DNA of 64,000 bases. It comes from Actinophytocola xinjiangensis (lineage in GTDB: Bacteria; Actinomycetota; Actinomycetes; Mycobacteriales; Pseudonocardiaceae). Position 1 is the stretch's first letter, and the number at the start of each line of letters is the position of its first letter. Location: the NCBI RefSeq assembly GCF_001921215.1, contig NZ_MSIF01000009.1:1-64000 (forward strand), in the 5' to 3' direction. Position numbers and translations under genes: made by a program. Shown piece after piece: positions 10,837-20,000 of the stretch. The notes beneath the pieces were generated by a model. That model saw only the letters and a list, made by a program, of their open reading frames with translations. It made no database searches and was not told the DNA's origin.

Positions 10837-12624
10837 ATGATGCGCGAAGTTGCGGTGCCCCCGCTGACCACGATCGCGGACAGTGGTGGTCTGGCCGACA
10901 TCGTGTTCACCAACGCCGTGGAGGCGCCCGGTGCCACGGCGTTCCGGCGCAAGATCGACGGCACCTGGCGCGAGGTCACGACCACCCAGTTCCGCGCCGA
11001 GGTCGTCGAGGTCGCCAAGGGGCTGGTCGCGAAGGGGATCGGGCCCGGGGACCGGGTCGGGATCCTGTCGGCGAACTGTTACGAGTGGACGCTGTTCGAC
11101 TTCGCGATCTGGGCGGCGGGGGCGGTGTCGGTCCCGATCTACGTGACGTCCTCGGCCGAGCAGATCGAGTGGATCATGTCGGACTCGGGGGCGGTGGCCG
11201 TCGTCGCGGAGAACGGGGCGTTGGAGGCCAAGGTCGAGGACGTTCGGGGGAAGCTGCCGGCGCTGGAGCACGTGTGGCGCATCGACACCGACGCCGTGTC
11301 CGGCCTGGTCTCGGCGGGGCAGGGCACCAGCGACGACGTCGTCACCGAGCGGCGTACGGCGGTCACGCCCGACGATCTGGCCACCATCATCTACACCTCG
11401 GGCACCACCGGCCGACCCAAGGGCGTGGTGCTCACGCACCGCAACCTGCTGTCCGCTGTCGGCAACGCCGTCGAGTACCTCGGCCCGATGTTCAAGAGTG
11501 AGGGCGCCTCGACCCTGCTGTTCCTCCCGCTCGCGCACGTCTTCGGGCGCATGGTCGAGGTCGGCGCGGTCATGGCTCGCGCGACGCTCGGGCACTGGGC
11601 CGACGTCAAGACCCTCACCGACAACCTCGCGGTCTTCCGCCCCACCTTCATCCTCTCCGTGCCCTACGTGCTGGAGAAGGTCTACAACGGCGCCCGGCAG
11701 AAGGCCCACGCCGGCGGCAAGGCCAAGATCTTCGACGCCGCCGCCGCCACGGCCATCGCCTTCAGTGAGGCCGGGGACCGCGCCGGCCTGGGGCTCAAGC
11801 TCAAGCACGCGGTGTTCGACCGGCTCGTCTACAGCAAGCTGCGCGCGGCGCTCGGCGGGCAGGTGGCCCACGCGATCTCCGGTGGCGCCGCCCTGGGCAC
11901 CCGGCTGACGCATTTCTTCCGCGGCGTGGGCATCACCGTCTTCGAGGGCTACGGGCTCACCGAGTCGACCGCCGCGTCGGTGGTCAACGCCCCGGGGCTG
12001 TTCAAGCCGGGCACGGTCGGCAAGCCGTTGCCGGGCACCGCTGTGCGCATCGCCCCCGACGGTGAGATCCAGCTGCGCGGCGACGGCGTGTTCACCCGCT
12101 ACTGGCAGAACGAGCCGGCCACCAAGGAGGCCATCGACGGCGAGGGCTGGTTCTCCACCGGCGACCTGGGTGAGCTCGACACCGACGGCTTCCTGCGGAT
12201 CACCGGCCGCAAGAAGGAGATCCTGGTGACCAGCGGCGGCAAGAACGTCGCCCCGTCGGTCATCGAGGACCGGATCGCCGCGCATCCGCTGGTCGGGCAG
12301 GCGCTGGTGGTCGGTGACGGGCAGAAGTACGTCGCCGCGCTGATCACCATCGACGCCGACTACTTCACCTACTGGAAGACCACGGTCGGCAAGGCGCCGA
12401 GCGCCACGATCGCCGAGCTGGCCGAGGACCCGGACCTGCTGGCCGAGGTCCAGCGCGCCGTGGACGACGGCAACCAGGCGGTGTCCACGGCCGAGTCGGT
12501 GCGCAAGTTCCGGATCCTGGCCACCGAGTTCAACCCGGAGAACGGCTACCTGACACCGTCGCTCAAGCTCAAGCGCAGCGTGATCATGAAAGATTTCTCC
12601 GAGGAGGTCTCCTCGCTGTACTAG
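10837..12624 (+). CDS. fadD15: Long-chain fatty acid-CoA ligase, FadD15 type
   Basis: A 595-aa acyl-activating enzyme that adenylates a fatty acid with ATP and transfers it to CoA in the cytoplasm or at the inner membrane. Motifs: P-loop IIYTSGTTGRPKGVVLTH (about 184-201), GYGLTES acyl-adenylate motif, TGDLGELDTDGF and the hinge TGRKKEILVTSGGKNV. The C-terminal region with SLKLKRS carries the catalytic lysine. The length of about 600 residues and the LPLAHVFGRM motif match the FadD15/long-chain branch of actinobacteria rather than the 540-residue branch seen at 30.9 kb. The ATG at 10837 follows AAGGAG; a second ATG lies three bases on. The gene is monocistronic, preceded by the palindromic promoter element at 10777. 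Confidence 0.92.
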   Translation: MMREVAVPPLTTIADSGGLADIVFTNAVEAPGATAFRRKIDGTWREVTTTQFRAEVVEVAKGLVAKGIGPGDRVGILSANCYEWTLFDFAIWAAGAVSVPIYVTSSAEQIEWIMSDSGAVAVVAENGALEAKVEDVRGKLPALEHVWRIDTDAVSGLVSAGQGTSDDVVTERRTAVTPDDLATIIYTSGTTGRPKGVVLTHRNLLSAVGNAVEYLGPMFKSEGASTLLFLPLAHVFGRMVEVGAVMARATLGHWADVKTLTDNLAVFRPTFILSVPYVLEKVYNGARQKAHAGGKAKIFDAAAATAIAFSEAGDRAGLGLKLKHAVFDRLVYSKLRAALGGQVAHAISGGAALGTRLTHFFRGVGITVFEGYGLTESTAASVVNAPGLFKPGTVGKPLPGTAVRIAPDGEIQLRGDGVFTRYWQNEPATKEAIDGEGWFSTGDLGELDTDGFLRITGRKKEILVTSGGKNVAPSVIEDRIAAHPLVGQALVVGDGQKYVAALITIDADYFTYWKTTVGKAPSATIAELAEDPDLLAEVQRAVDDGNQAVSTAESVRKFRILATEFNPENGYLTPSLKLKRSVIMKDFSEEVSSLY

Positions 12625-12681
12625 GGTTCTCACCCGACCCGCACAAGTCCTTGTCCCGGATAGACCTGGAGGGCGGCCGCG

Positions 12682-14391
12682 ATGGGGCGACACTCATCGG
12701 CCAAACCGAGGGGCCTGCGCTCGCGGTCGCCGATCGTCCTGCTGAGCGTGCTGCTGGTGGTGGCCCTGCTCGGCTGGTTCGCGGTCGACTTCCTCAGCGA
12801 GCGGCTCGGCGCGTCCAACTGCGACACGACCACCGAACTGAACGTGACCGCCGCCGAGGACATCGCCGGCGTGGTCACCCAGGTCGCCCGGCAGGGCGTC
12901 CCCGCCCAGGACGGGACCTGTTTCAACATCCGGATCACCCCGCGCGAGTCGTCGGCGGTGGCCGACTCGCTGGTGCTCTCCGACGGCACCGACCGCCCGC
13001 ACGTGTGGATCCCCGAGTCGGAGATCTGGTTGCAGCGCGCCCAGGAGAAAGGCGCCTGGAACGTGCCGGTCAACGGCACCTCGATCGCCAGCTCGCCGGT
13101 CGTGCTGGCGCTCACCGAGGACACCGCCGGGCGGCTCGGCTGGCCGGGCAAGCCGCTGACCTGGGCCAGCGCCCTGGGCCCGCAGGCGCCCGAGAACCTG
13201 GCGATCGGGCTGCCGGACCCGGCGCGGGAACCGGCCGGCGTGTCCGCCCTGTTCGCGGTGCGCGACATGTTCGCCACGGCCGAGGACCCCGGCCGGGCGG
13301 TCACCAGCGAGCTGCGTTCCCTGTCGCCCAACACGGTGCCGCGCGCGGCGGACCTGTTCTCCCGCTTACCCGGCGCCGACAGCACCGACCAGCCGCTCGA
13401 CGGCTTCCCCACCTCCGAGCTGGCCGTGCTGCGGCACAACGTGAGCAACCCCGACTCGCCGCTGGTCGCCGCCTACTCCGACCCGGCCATCCCCGCCCTC
13501 GACTACCCGTTCGTGGTGCTGCCGGACGCCCCGAAGGCCGAACGTGAGGCCGCCGAGCGGTTCCTGTCCGCGCTGATCGACCAGACCTCCACCGGCAAGT
13601 TCGCCGACGCCGGTTTCCGCACCCCCGACGGGGAGATGCTGCGCCCGCGCGGCGAGGACAAGCGCACCGACGGCGGCCGGCTCACCCCCGTTCCGCTGCC
13701 GGAACCGGCCGACGTGGACGCGGTACTCAACCAGTGGGCGGGGGTCAACCTCAGCGCCCGCATCCAGGTGCTGATCGACGTGTCCGGGTCGATGGCCGAG
13801 CCGGTGCCGGGCACCGGGCGCAACCGGATGGCGGTCACCCTGCAGGCCGCCGAGCTGGGCATCGGCCTGATGAAACCGACGACCAAGCTCGGCATCTGGT
13901 TGTTCTCCACCAACCTCGACGGGCAGGGCAAGGACTACCGCGAGCTGTTCGGCGTCAAGACCGTCGCCGAACACAAGGAAGGCGGCGCGCTGGAACAGCT
14001 GCGCGCGGTCGAGGCGTTACCCAACGGCGCGACCGGCCTGTACGACAGCACGCTGGCCGCCTACAAGTCCTCGACGCAGAACTACGAGGCCGGCCGGATC
14101 AACATCGTCGTGGTGCTCACCGACGGCCGCAACGAGGACGCCAACGGCATCACCCGCGAACAGCTGCTCGCCGAACTCGACGCCCTGCAGGACCCGCGGC
14201 GCCCGGTGCAGATCATCGGCATCGGCATCGGCCCGGACATCGACGAGGGCGAGCTCAGCGCCATCGCCGAGGCGACCGGCGGCGAGTCCTTCACCACCCC
14301 GGATCCCACCCGCATCAACGAGATCTTCTACGCCGCGCTGTCCCGCCTGCTCTGCCAGCCGCCCGCCTGCCAGACCGGCGCAGGCGGCTGA
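12682..14391 (+). CDS. Membrane-anchored substrate-binding/VWA-domain protein
   Basis: A 569-aa extracytoplasmic protein. After a basic N-terminus, a single hydrophobic segment (about 18-38, IVLLSVLLVVALLGWF) acts as an uncleaved anchor or signal. Residues about 50-330 resemble the bilobal fold of solute-binding proteins (VTAAEDIAGVVTQVA, then RPHVWIPESEIW). Residues about 360-560 form a von Willebrand A domain with an intact MIDAS start DVSGSMAE (D366, S368, S370) and VLTDGRNED. Four cysteines are available for disulfides. The combination occurs widely in actinobacteria, but its ligand and role are unknown. It lies 57 bp after fadD15 and 67 bp before a GT-C-like gene on the same strand, so read-through is possible. 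Confidence 0.85.
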   Translation: MGRHSSAKPRGLRSRSPIVLLSVLLVVALLGWFAVDFLSERLGASNCDTTTELNVTAAEDIAGVVTQVARQGVPAQDGTCFNIRITPRESSAVADSLVLSDGTDRPHVWIPESEIWLQRAQEKGAWNVPVNGTSIASSPVVLALTEDTAGRLGWPGKPLTWASALGPQAPENLAIGLPDPAREPAGVSALFAVRDMFATAEDPGRAVTSELRSLSPNTVPRAADLFSRLPGADSTDQPLDGFPTSELAVLRHNVSNPDSPLVAAYSDPAIPALDYPFVVLPDAPKAEREAAERFLSALIDQTSTGKFADAGFRTPDGEMLRPRGEDKRTDGGRLTPVPLPEPADVDAVLNQWAGVNLSARIQVLIDVSGSMAEPVPGTGRNRMAVTLQAAELGIGLMKPTTKLGIWLFSTNLDGQGKDYRELFGVKTVAEHKEGGALEQLRAVEALPNGATGLYDSTLAAYKSSTQNYEAGRINIVVVLTDGRNEDANGITREQLLAELDALQDPRRPVQIIGIGIGPDIDEGELSAIAEATGGESFTTPDPTRINEIFYAALSRLLCQPPACQTGAGG

Positions 14392-14458
14392 CTCGGGGCC
14401 CCGCGCCCGCTAGGGTGAGCGCCGAGTCGGGGCTCACTGGAGAGAACGCGGGGGTCCC

Positions 14459-16276
14459 TTGTCCGTCGACCTGCGGGTGGCCGGTCCCCGGCACCTCAAC
14501 CAGCGGCGCTCGTTACGTTCCCCGGTGGCCGTCGTCGCGTTCCTGGTGGCCGCGGTGCCGTTCGTGGTGCACGCGGTGGCCGCGCTGGGCGGCTACTTCG
14601 GCCAGGACGACTTCATCTTCACCTACCGCGCGGCGCACTCGGCCGCCCACGACCTGGACTTCCTGTTCCAGCTCTACAGCGGGCACGTGCAGCCGGGCGT
14701 GTTCGCCTACGTCTGGGTGGTCACCGCGATCGCGCCGCTGAACTTCACCGTGGCGATGGCGCCGGTGCTGGTGGTGCACGCGCTGACGCTGTGGCTGTGC
14801 TGGCGGGTGCTGACCCGGCTGTTCGGTGCGCGGTGGGGCGTGGTGGTGGCGTTCGCGGTGTTCGCCGCGTCGCCGCTGGTGCTGTTCCCGACGCTGTGGC
14901 TGGCCTACGCGCTGCAGCTGCTGCCGGTGCTGCTGGCGGCGTTCGGCGCGCTGCACGCGCACCTGCGGTTCCTGCACGGCGAAGGTGCCCGGCACGCGGT
15001 GTACGCGGGGCTGTGGACGGTGTTCGGGCTGGCCTTCTACGAGAAGGCCGCGCTGATCCCGGCGATGCTGCTGGCGGTGACGATCCTGGTCGCGCCGGCC
15101 GGCGAGCCGCCGATCCTGTGGGCGCTGCGCCGGTTCCGTTGGGTGTGGCTGGCCAACGCGGCCCTCGTCGGGCTGTTCGCGGTGCTGTACCTGTCGGTCG
15201 GGGACGCGCCGGTCAACCAGAACCCGGTCGGCACCCGCGACGTGCTCGACCTGGTGTACCGGTCGCTGGTGGACACCTTCCTGCCCGGCCTGCTCGGCGG
15301 CCCGCTGACCGGCGCGGCCGGCGGCGCGACCTGGGCGACGCCGCCGGTGTGGGTGCGGGCGGGCGCGGCGGTGGTGGCGGTGGCGCTGATCGTGGCCAGC
15401 GCGGTGCGGTCGCGGCGGCGGGCGCTGCTGCCGTGGCTGTTCCTGGCCGCCTACCTGGCGGTCGACCTGGCGATGGTGGCCTCGGCGCGGCTGGGCGTGT
15501 TCGGCTCGGTGATCGCGACCGACCCGCGCTACCTGGCCGACGCGGTGCCGGTGGCGGTGCTGTGCGCGGCGTTCGCGTTCCTGGCGCCGTGGCGGGTGGG
15601 CGACCCGGCCCCCGAACCGGAGCCGGCTCCGGCTCCGGCTCCGGTGAACGCCAGGGTCGCGGTCGGCGCGGTGACGGTGCTGGCGGTGGCCGGTGGGCTG
15701 GTGAGCTTCCTGCGGGTGGCGCCCGAGCTCCAGTTCCGGCCGGCCCGCGAGTACGTGGCGACCGCGCGGGCGGCGTTGGCCGAGCAGCCGGGCATGGTCC
15801 TCTACGACACCGCCGTACCGAACAAGATCATGATCGACTGGTTCGTCGGCGACGCGCTGACCTCGCGGGTCGTCGGCCTGGTTCCCGAGTCACCCCGGTT
15901 CGACCGCCCGGCCGAGGACCTCTACCAGCTCGACGGCACCGGCACCCCGCAGCCGATCCTCACCCTGGCCGACACGACCGCCGCGCTCGCCGGCCCCCAG
16001 CCCGACTGCGGCTACCAGGTCGCCGAACAGGTCGTGCGGATCCCCATGGAGGACACGGTGACCGGCCGGCGGATCGTGCGCCTCGGCTACTTCACCGGCG
16101 AGTCCGGCGACGGTGTCGTGCGGGCCGGCGACACCGAGGTCCGGGTCCGGTTCACCGAGGGCCTGCACGTGCTGCACCTCGTGGTCACCGGCGAGTTCAC
16201 CCACGTCGAGGTCAGCCGGTCGGCGCGCACGGTGCCGATCTGCGTCACCGACGTGCTGGCGGGCGTTCCCGGCTGA
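14459..16276 (+). CDS. GT-C-like polytopic membrane protein (putative glycosyltransferase)
   Basis: A 605-aa protein with 10-12 predicted membrane helices in residues about 20-430, followed by a largely soluble C-terminal third. The acidic pair D50-D51 in GQDDFIFTYR lies in the first extracytoplasmic loop, where GT-C lipid-linked-sugar transferases keep their catalytic Asp/Glu. This is the best evidence for function. A Pro-Ala-Glu hexamer-repeat linker (about 382-397) separates helices. The start is uncertain: TTG at 14459 is used (GTG at 14477 is the next option) because no ATG precedes the first helix. It is the first gene before the AftD block and may act on the same envelope glycans. A transporter role is the main alternative. 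Confidence 0.7.
   Translation: MSVDLRVAGPRHLNQRRSLRSPVAVVAFLVAAVPFVVHAVAALGGYFGQDDFIFTYRAAHSAAHDLDFLFQLYSGHVQPGVFAYVWVVTAIAPLNFTVAMAPVLVVHALTLWLCWRVLTRLFGARWGVVVAFAVFAASPLVLFPTLWLAYALQLLPVLLAAFGALHAHLRFLHGEGARHAVYAGLWTVFGLAFYEKAALIPAMLLAVTILVAPAGEPPILWALRRFRWVWLANAALVGLFAVLYLSVGDAPVNQNPVGTRDVLDLVYRSLVDTFLPGLLGGPLTGAAGGATWATPPVWVRAGAAVVAVALIVASAVRSRRRALLPWLFLAAYLAVDLAMVASARLGVFGSVIATDPRYLADAVPVAVLCAAFAFLAPWRVGDPAPEPEPAPAPAPVNARVAVGAVTVLAVAGGLVSFLRVAPELQFRPAREYVATARAALAEQPGMVLYDTAVPNKIMIDWFVGDALTSRVVGLVPESPRFDRPAEDLYQLDGTGTPQPILTLADTTAALAGPQPDCGYQVAEQVVRIPMEDTVTGRRIVRLGYFTGESGDGVVRAGDTEVRVRFTEGLHVLHLVVTGEFTHVEVSRSARTVPICVTDVLAGVPG
15617..15645 (+). repeat. CCGGCT hexamer tandem repeat within coding sequence
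   Basis: About three to four near-perfect CCGGCT/CCGGAG units encode an alternating Pro-Ala/Pro-Glu linker in the GT-C-like protein. Copy-number change would stay in frame and alter only loop length. Confidence 0.6.
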
Positions 16277-16283
16277 GAAACGG

Positions 16284-16982
16284 CTAGAACGGGTCGTAGG
16301 GGCCGTGGTGGCCGAACCAGCCGGCCACCGTGCGCAACCGCAGGCGCAGCAACACCTTCAGGAACACGTTGCCCACGAACCACGGCAGTTGCGCCGCCAC
16401 CCGCAGCCGGTCGGTGAGGTCCGGGCGGCGCACGGTGAACCTGGCCAGCGAACGGCTGCGGTCCAGGTACCGGTAGCGCGACCCCAGCAGCACCTTGTCC
16501 AGCGTGCCGGCGGTGACACCGATCGAGGAGAAGCAGTCGTGCACCAGGATCTCGCCGCCCTCGGGCAGATGGGTCGACCAGCGCAGGTCGTCCACATAGG
16601 TCCAGTAGTCGTGTTTGCCGTCGACGTAGAGCAGCTCGAAGGGACGGGTCCAGTGCGGACGCAGTCGCGTGGAGTAGCCGACCACCAGCTCCACCACGTC
16701 CTCCAGGCCGGCGGCGGCGATGTTGGCCTCGAACAGGTCCCTGGTGGACGCCCCGCCGAACAGCCGCCCGTCGACGAACGCGTCGATCGCCACCACCGTG
16801 GCGCCGACCGTGCGCGCCGCGTGGCCCAGCACGATCGTGGACCGGCCCTGGTGGCTGCCGATCTCCACGACCGTCGCGCCGGCCGGCAGGCGTTGCACGG
16901 CGTCCCACAGCATCCGGGCCTGGCCCTCGGTGAGCCACCCGGGGATCTCGGCCACCGACGCCCACGCGTGGTCGAAGTCCAC
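16284..16982 (-). CDS. Class I SAM-dependent methyltransferase-like protein
   Basis: A 232-aa Rossmann-fold methyltransferase of the class-24-like type seen in sugar and lipopolysaccharide clusters. It has motif I VVEIGSHQGRST, the acidic ribose-binding residue in VVAIDAF, and LLYVDGKHDYW, the acidic/metal region of catechol-type and small-molecule methyltransferases. HDCFSSIGV follows. The GTG at 16982 begins VDFDHAWASVAEIPGWL, preceded by GGGAGAG; sequence further upstream is promoter. The C-terminus (VFLKVLLRLRLRTVAGW) is basic and hydrophobic, suggesting peripheral membrane contact. It is divergent from aftD with a shared AT-rich promoter island and convergent with the GT-C-like gene by an 8-bp gap. 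A role in methylating an envelope sugar or lipid intermediate is inferred from position. Confidence 0.78.
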   Translation of the reverse strand: MDFDHAWASVAEIPGWLTEGQARMLWDAVQRLPAGATVVEIGSHQGRSTIVLGHAARTVGATVVAIDAFVDGRLFGGASTRDLFEANIAAAGLEDVVELVVGYSTRLRPHWTRPFELLYVDGKHDYWTYVDDLRWSTHLPEGGEILVHDCFSSIGVTAGTLDKVLLGSRYRYLDRSRSLARFTVRRPDLTDRLRVAAQLPWFVGNVFLKVLLRLRLRTVAGWFGHHGPYDPF

Positions 16983-17026
16983 CGCTCTCCCATCGAAAGG
17001 CCCAGTCAGGACAAGGCACCTTAGCC

Positions 17027-17034
17027 CTAATATG
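17027..17034 (+). promoter_or_regulatory. Leaderless-type -10 (TAATAT) for aftD
   Basis: TAATAT at 17028-17033 is followed by exactly seven bases and then the ATG at 17041, the spacing of a leaderless transcript. In the opposite direction CATATT/TATTAG can serve the methyltransferase. No clear -35 is visible. Confidence 0.5.
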
Positions 17035-17040
17035 CGCACG

Positions 17041-20000
17041 ATGTTAACCACCGACGGTAGGGTCGGCCGGCTGCTGCGCAACCCGGCCGTCTGGGTCATG
17101 GGCGGACTCACCCTGCTGTCGTTCCTGCAGCGCCCCGGCCGCACCACGTTCGACACCAAGCTCGACCTCGCCGTCGACCCGATCGCCTTCCTCGCCAGGG
17201 CGCTGCACCTGTGGAATCCCGAGGCCACCGGCGGCGAACTGCAGAACCAGGCCTACGGCTACCTGTTCCCGATGGGCCCGTTCTTTGCCGCCGGGCAACT
17301 GCTGGGGCTGCCGCCGTGGCTGACCCAGCGGGTGTGGTGCGCGCTGCTGCTGTGCCTGGCCTTCGGCGGCATGCTGGCGTTGACCAGGGCCCTGCGCGTC
17401 GGCACCGAACCGGCGCGCTTCGCCGGTGCCCTCGCCTACACCCTCGCCCCCCGCATGCTCACCGAGATCGGCCCGCTCTCGGCCGAGATGCTGCCGGCCG
17501 TCGCCCTCCCGTGGGTGCTGTTACCGCTGGTCAAGGCCGGCCGGATCGGGTCGCCCAGACGCGCGGCCGGCCTGTCGGCGCTGGCCGTGCTCGGCATGGG
17601 CGGGGTCAACGGCGCGATGGTGCTGATGGCGCTGGTGCTGCCGGTGCTGTGGCTGGTGACCCGCCGGTGGACCGCCGAGCACGTGCGGCTGGTCGTGTGG
17701 TGGTGCGTGTCGGTGCTGGCGGTGTGTCTGTGGTGGATCCTGCCGCTGCTGCTGCTCGGCGAGTACAGCCTGCCGTTCCTCGACTACATCGAGTCGGCGA
17801 CCAACACCACCGCGCCGATGTCGCTGTGGGAGGTGCTGCGCGGCACCAACCAGTGGGTCGCCTACGTCGTGGCCGGCACCCCGTGGTGGCCCTCGGGCTT
17901 CATGCTGATCGACAACCCGGTGCTGATGCTGGTCACCGGGCTGGTGGCGGCCGTTGGCCTGTTCGGTCTGGTGCTGCCCCGGCTGCCCGAGCGCCGGTTC
18001 CTGACCCTGGGCGTGCTCACCGGCCTGGTGCTGCTGACCGTCGGCTACGTCGGCACCCTCGACGGCCCGCTGGCCGCGACCGTGCGCGGCCTGCTCGACG
18101 GGCCGCTGGCGCCGCTGCGCAACGTGCACAAGTTCGAGCCGGTGCTGCGCCTGCCGCTGACCCTGGCCCTCACCCACGCGCTGACCGGCCGGCTGCCCGG
18201 CCTGGCCAGGGGCACCTCCGCGCTGCGCGCCCGACGCGGCCGGGTCGCCGTCGGGTTCGTGCTGGTGGCCGTGATGGCCGCGCCGGCCTGGCTGCTGACC
18301 CTGCGCCCCGGCCCCGGCTGGGACGAGGTGCCCGACCACTGGCGCGAGGCGATGACCTGGGTCGCCGACCGCGACGCCGACGCCCGCACCCTGCTGCTGC
18401 CCGGCTCCGGCTTCGGCGACTACACCTGGGGCCGCACCGTCGACGAGCCGGCGCAGGCGCTGGCCAGGTCGCCGTGGGCGGTCCGCAGCCAGATCCCGCT
18501 CGGCTCGGAGGGCAACACCCGGCTGATGGACGCCGTCGAGGACGCGCTCACCAGCGCGCGCGGCTCACCCGAGCTGGCGGCGTTCCTGTCCCGCGCCGGC
18601 TACCGCTTCCTGTTGCTGCGCAACGATCTCGACCGGACCAGTACCGCCGCGCCTGATCCCGCCGTGCTGCGCGCGGGCCTGGCCGGCTCTCCCGGGCTGC
18701 GCCGCGTCAGCGAGTTCGGCCGGGCCGGCGACGGGCCGGCCATCGAGGTGTACGAGGTGGACGGTGCGGTGCCGCGCACCAGCCTGGTGTCCACGGCGGA
18801 CGTGCCGACGGTCAGCGGCGGCCCGGAGTCGCTGCTGGGGCTGCTGGAGGCCGGTCTGCTCGACGCCCGCACGCCGGCCGTGCTCGCCGGCGACGGCGGC
18901 CTGCCCGACTCGACGCACTGGCTGGTCACCGACGGCCTGCGGCACCGCGAACGCAACGTCGGGCGGGTGCGGGACAACCTGAGCCAGACCCTCGCCGACG
19001 GTGAGCAGCCACGCCAGCAGCGCCCGTCGACCGACGTGCTGCCCTTCCGGGGCCGCGAGCACCAGACGGTGGCCGCCTACCGGGGCATCCGGGGCGTGGC
19101 CGCGTCCACGTCGATCGCCTTCGCCGACGCCGTCGGGGCGTCCGACCCGTCCGGGCAGCCGTTCGCCGCGCTCGACGGCGACCCGCTGACCGCGTGGCGC
19201 TCGTCGAGCTTCACCGGCCCGGACGGGCAGTGGCTGGAGGTGGAGCTGGACACGCCCCGGCAGGTCAGCGAGGTGACCATGCGGATCGTGGACAGCCTGC
19301 GCGTGGGCTGGCCGGTCACCCGGGTGCGGATCACCACCGACAGCGGCAGCGTCGACCACGACGTCGCCCGGGGCGGCGGCGAGCAGCGGTTCACCACCGC
19401 GCCCGGCCTGACCAGCACGGTCCGGGTGACCGTGCTGGGGGTGGCGGCCGGGCGGCAGACCGGCAACGTGGCGATCGCCGAGCTGGCGATCCCCGGTGTG
19501 AACCCGCTGCGCGCGCTGCGGGTGCCGGCCGACGCCGTGCCGCACGCCGGGCAGGACACGGCGTTCGCGTTCAGCCGGGGCGCCGTGCCGAGGTACGCGT
19601 GCGTCGATGGCCGGTGTGTGGCCGACACCGCGCGTGTCGGCGAGGAGCCCGGCGGCGTGCACCGGCTGTTCGCCACGGCGTCGCCGGGGACCTACGAGCT
19701 GGCGGGCACGGTCCTGCCGGCCCCCGGCGGCGTGGTGCCGGCCCAGCCCGATGGCCTGGCGGTCGGCGCGTCCAGCCAGCTCACCGGCGATCCGGCGGCC
19801 GGCCCGCTGGCGGCCGTGGACGGCGACCCGGCGACGACGTGGATCGCCGACACGACCGACCTGCGCCCGACGCTGCGCCTGGAGTGGGACGAGCCGGTGC
19901 GGATCACGAACCTGCGGCTGTCGACGGCGGCGGACTCCGGCGGTTCGCGGCCGACGAGCGTGCTGATCACCGTGCCGAAGGGCACCCAGACCGTTCCGGT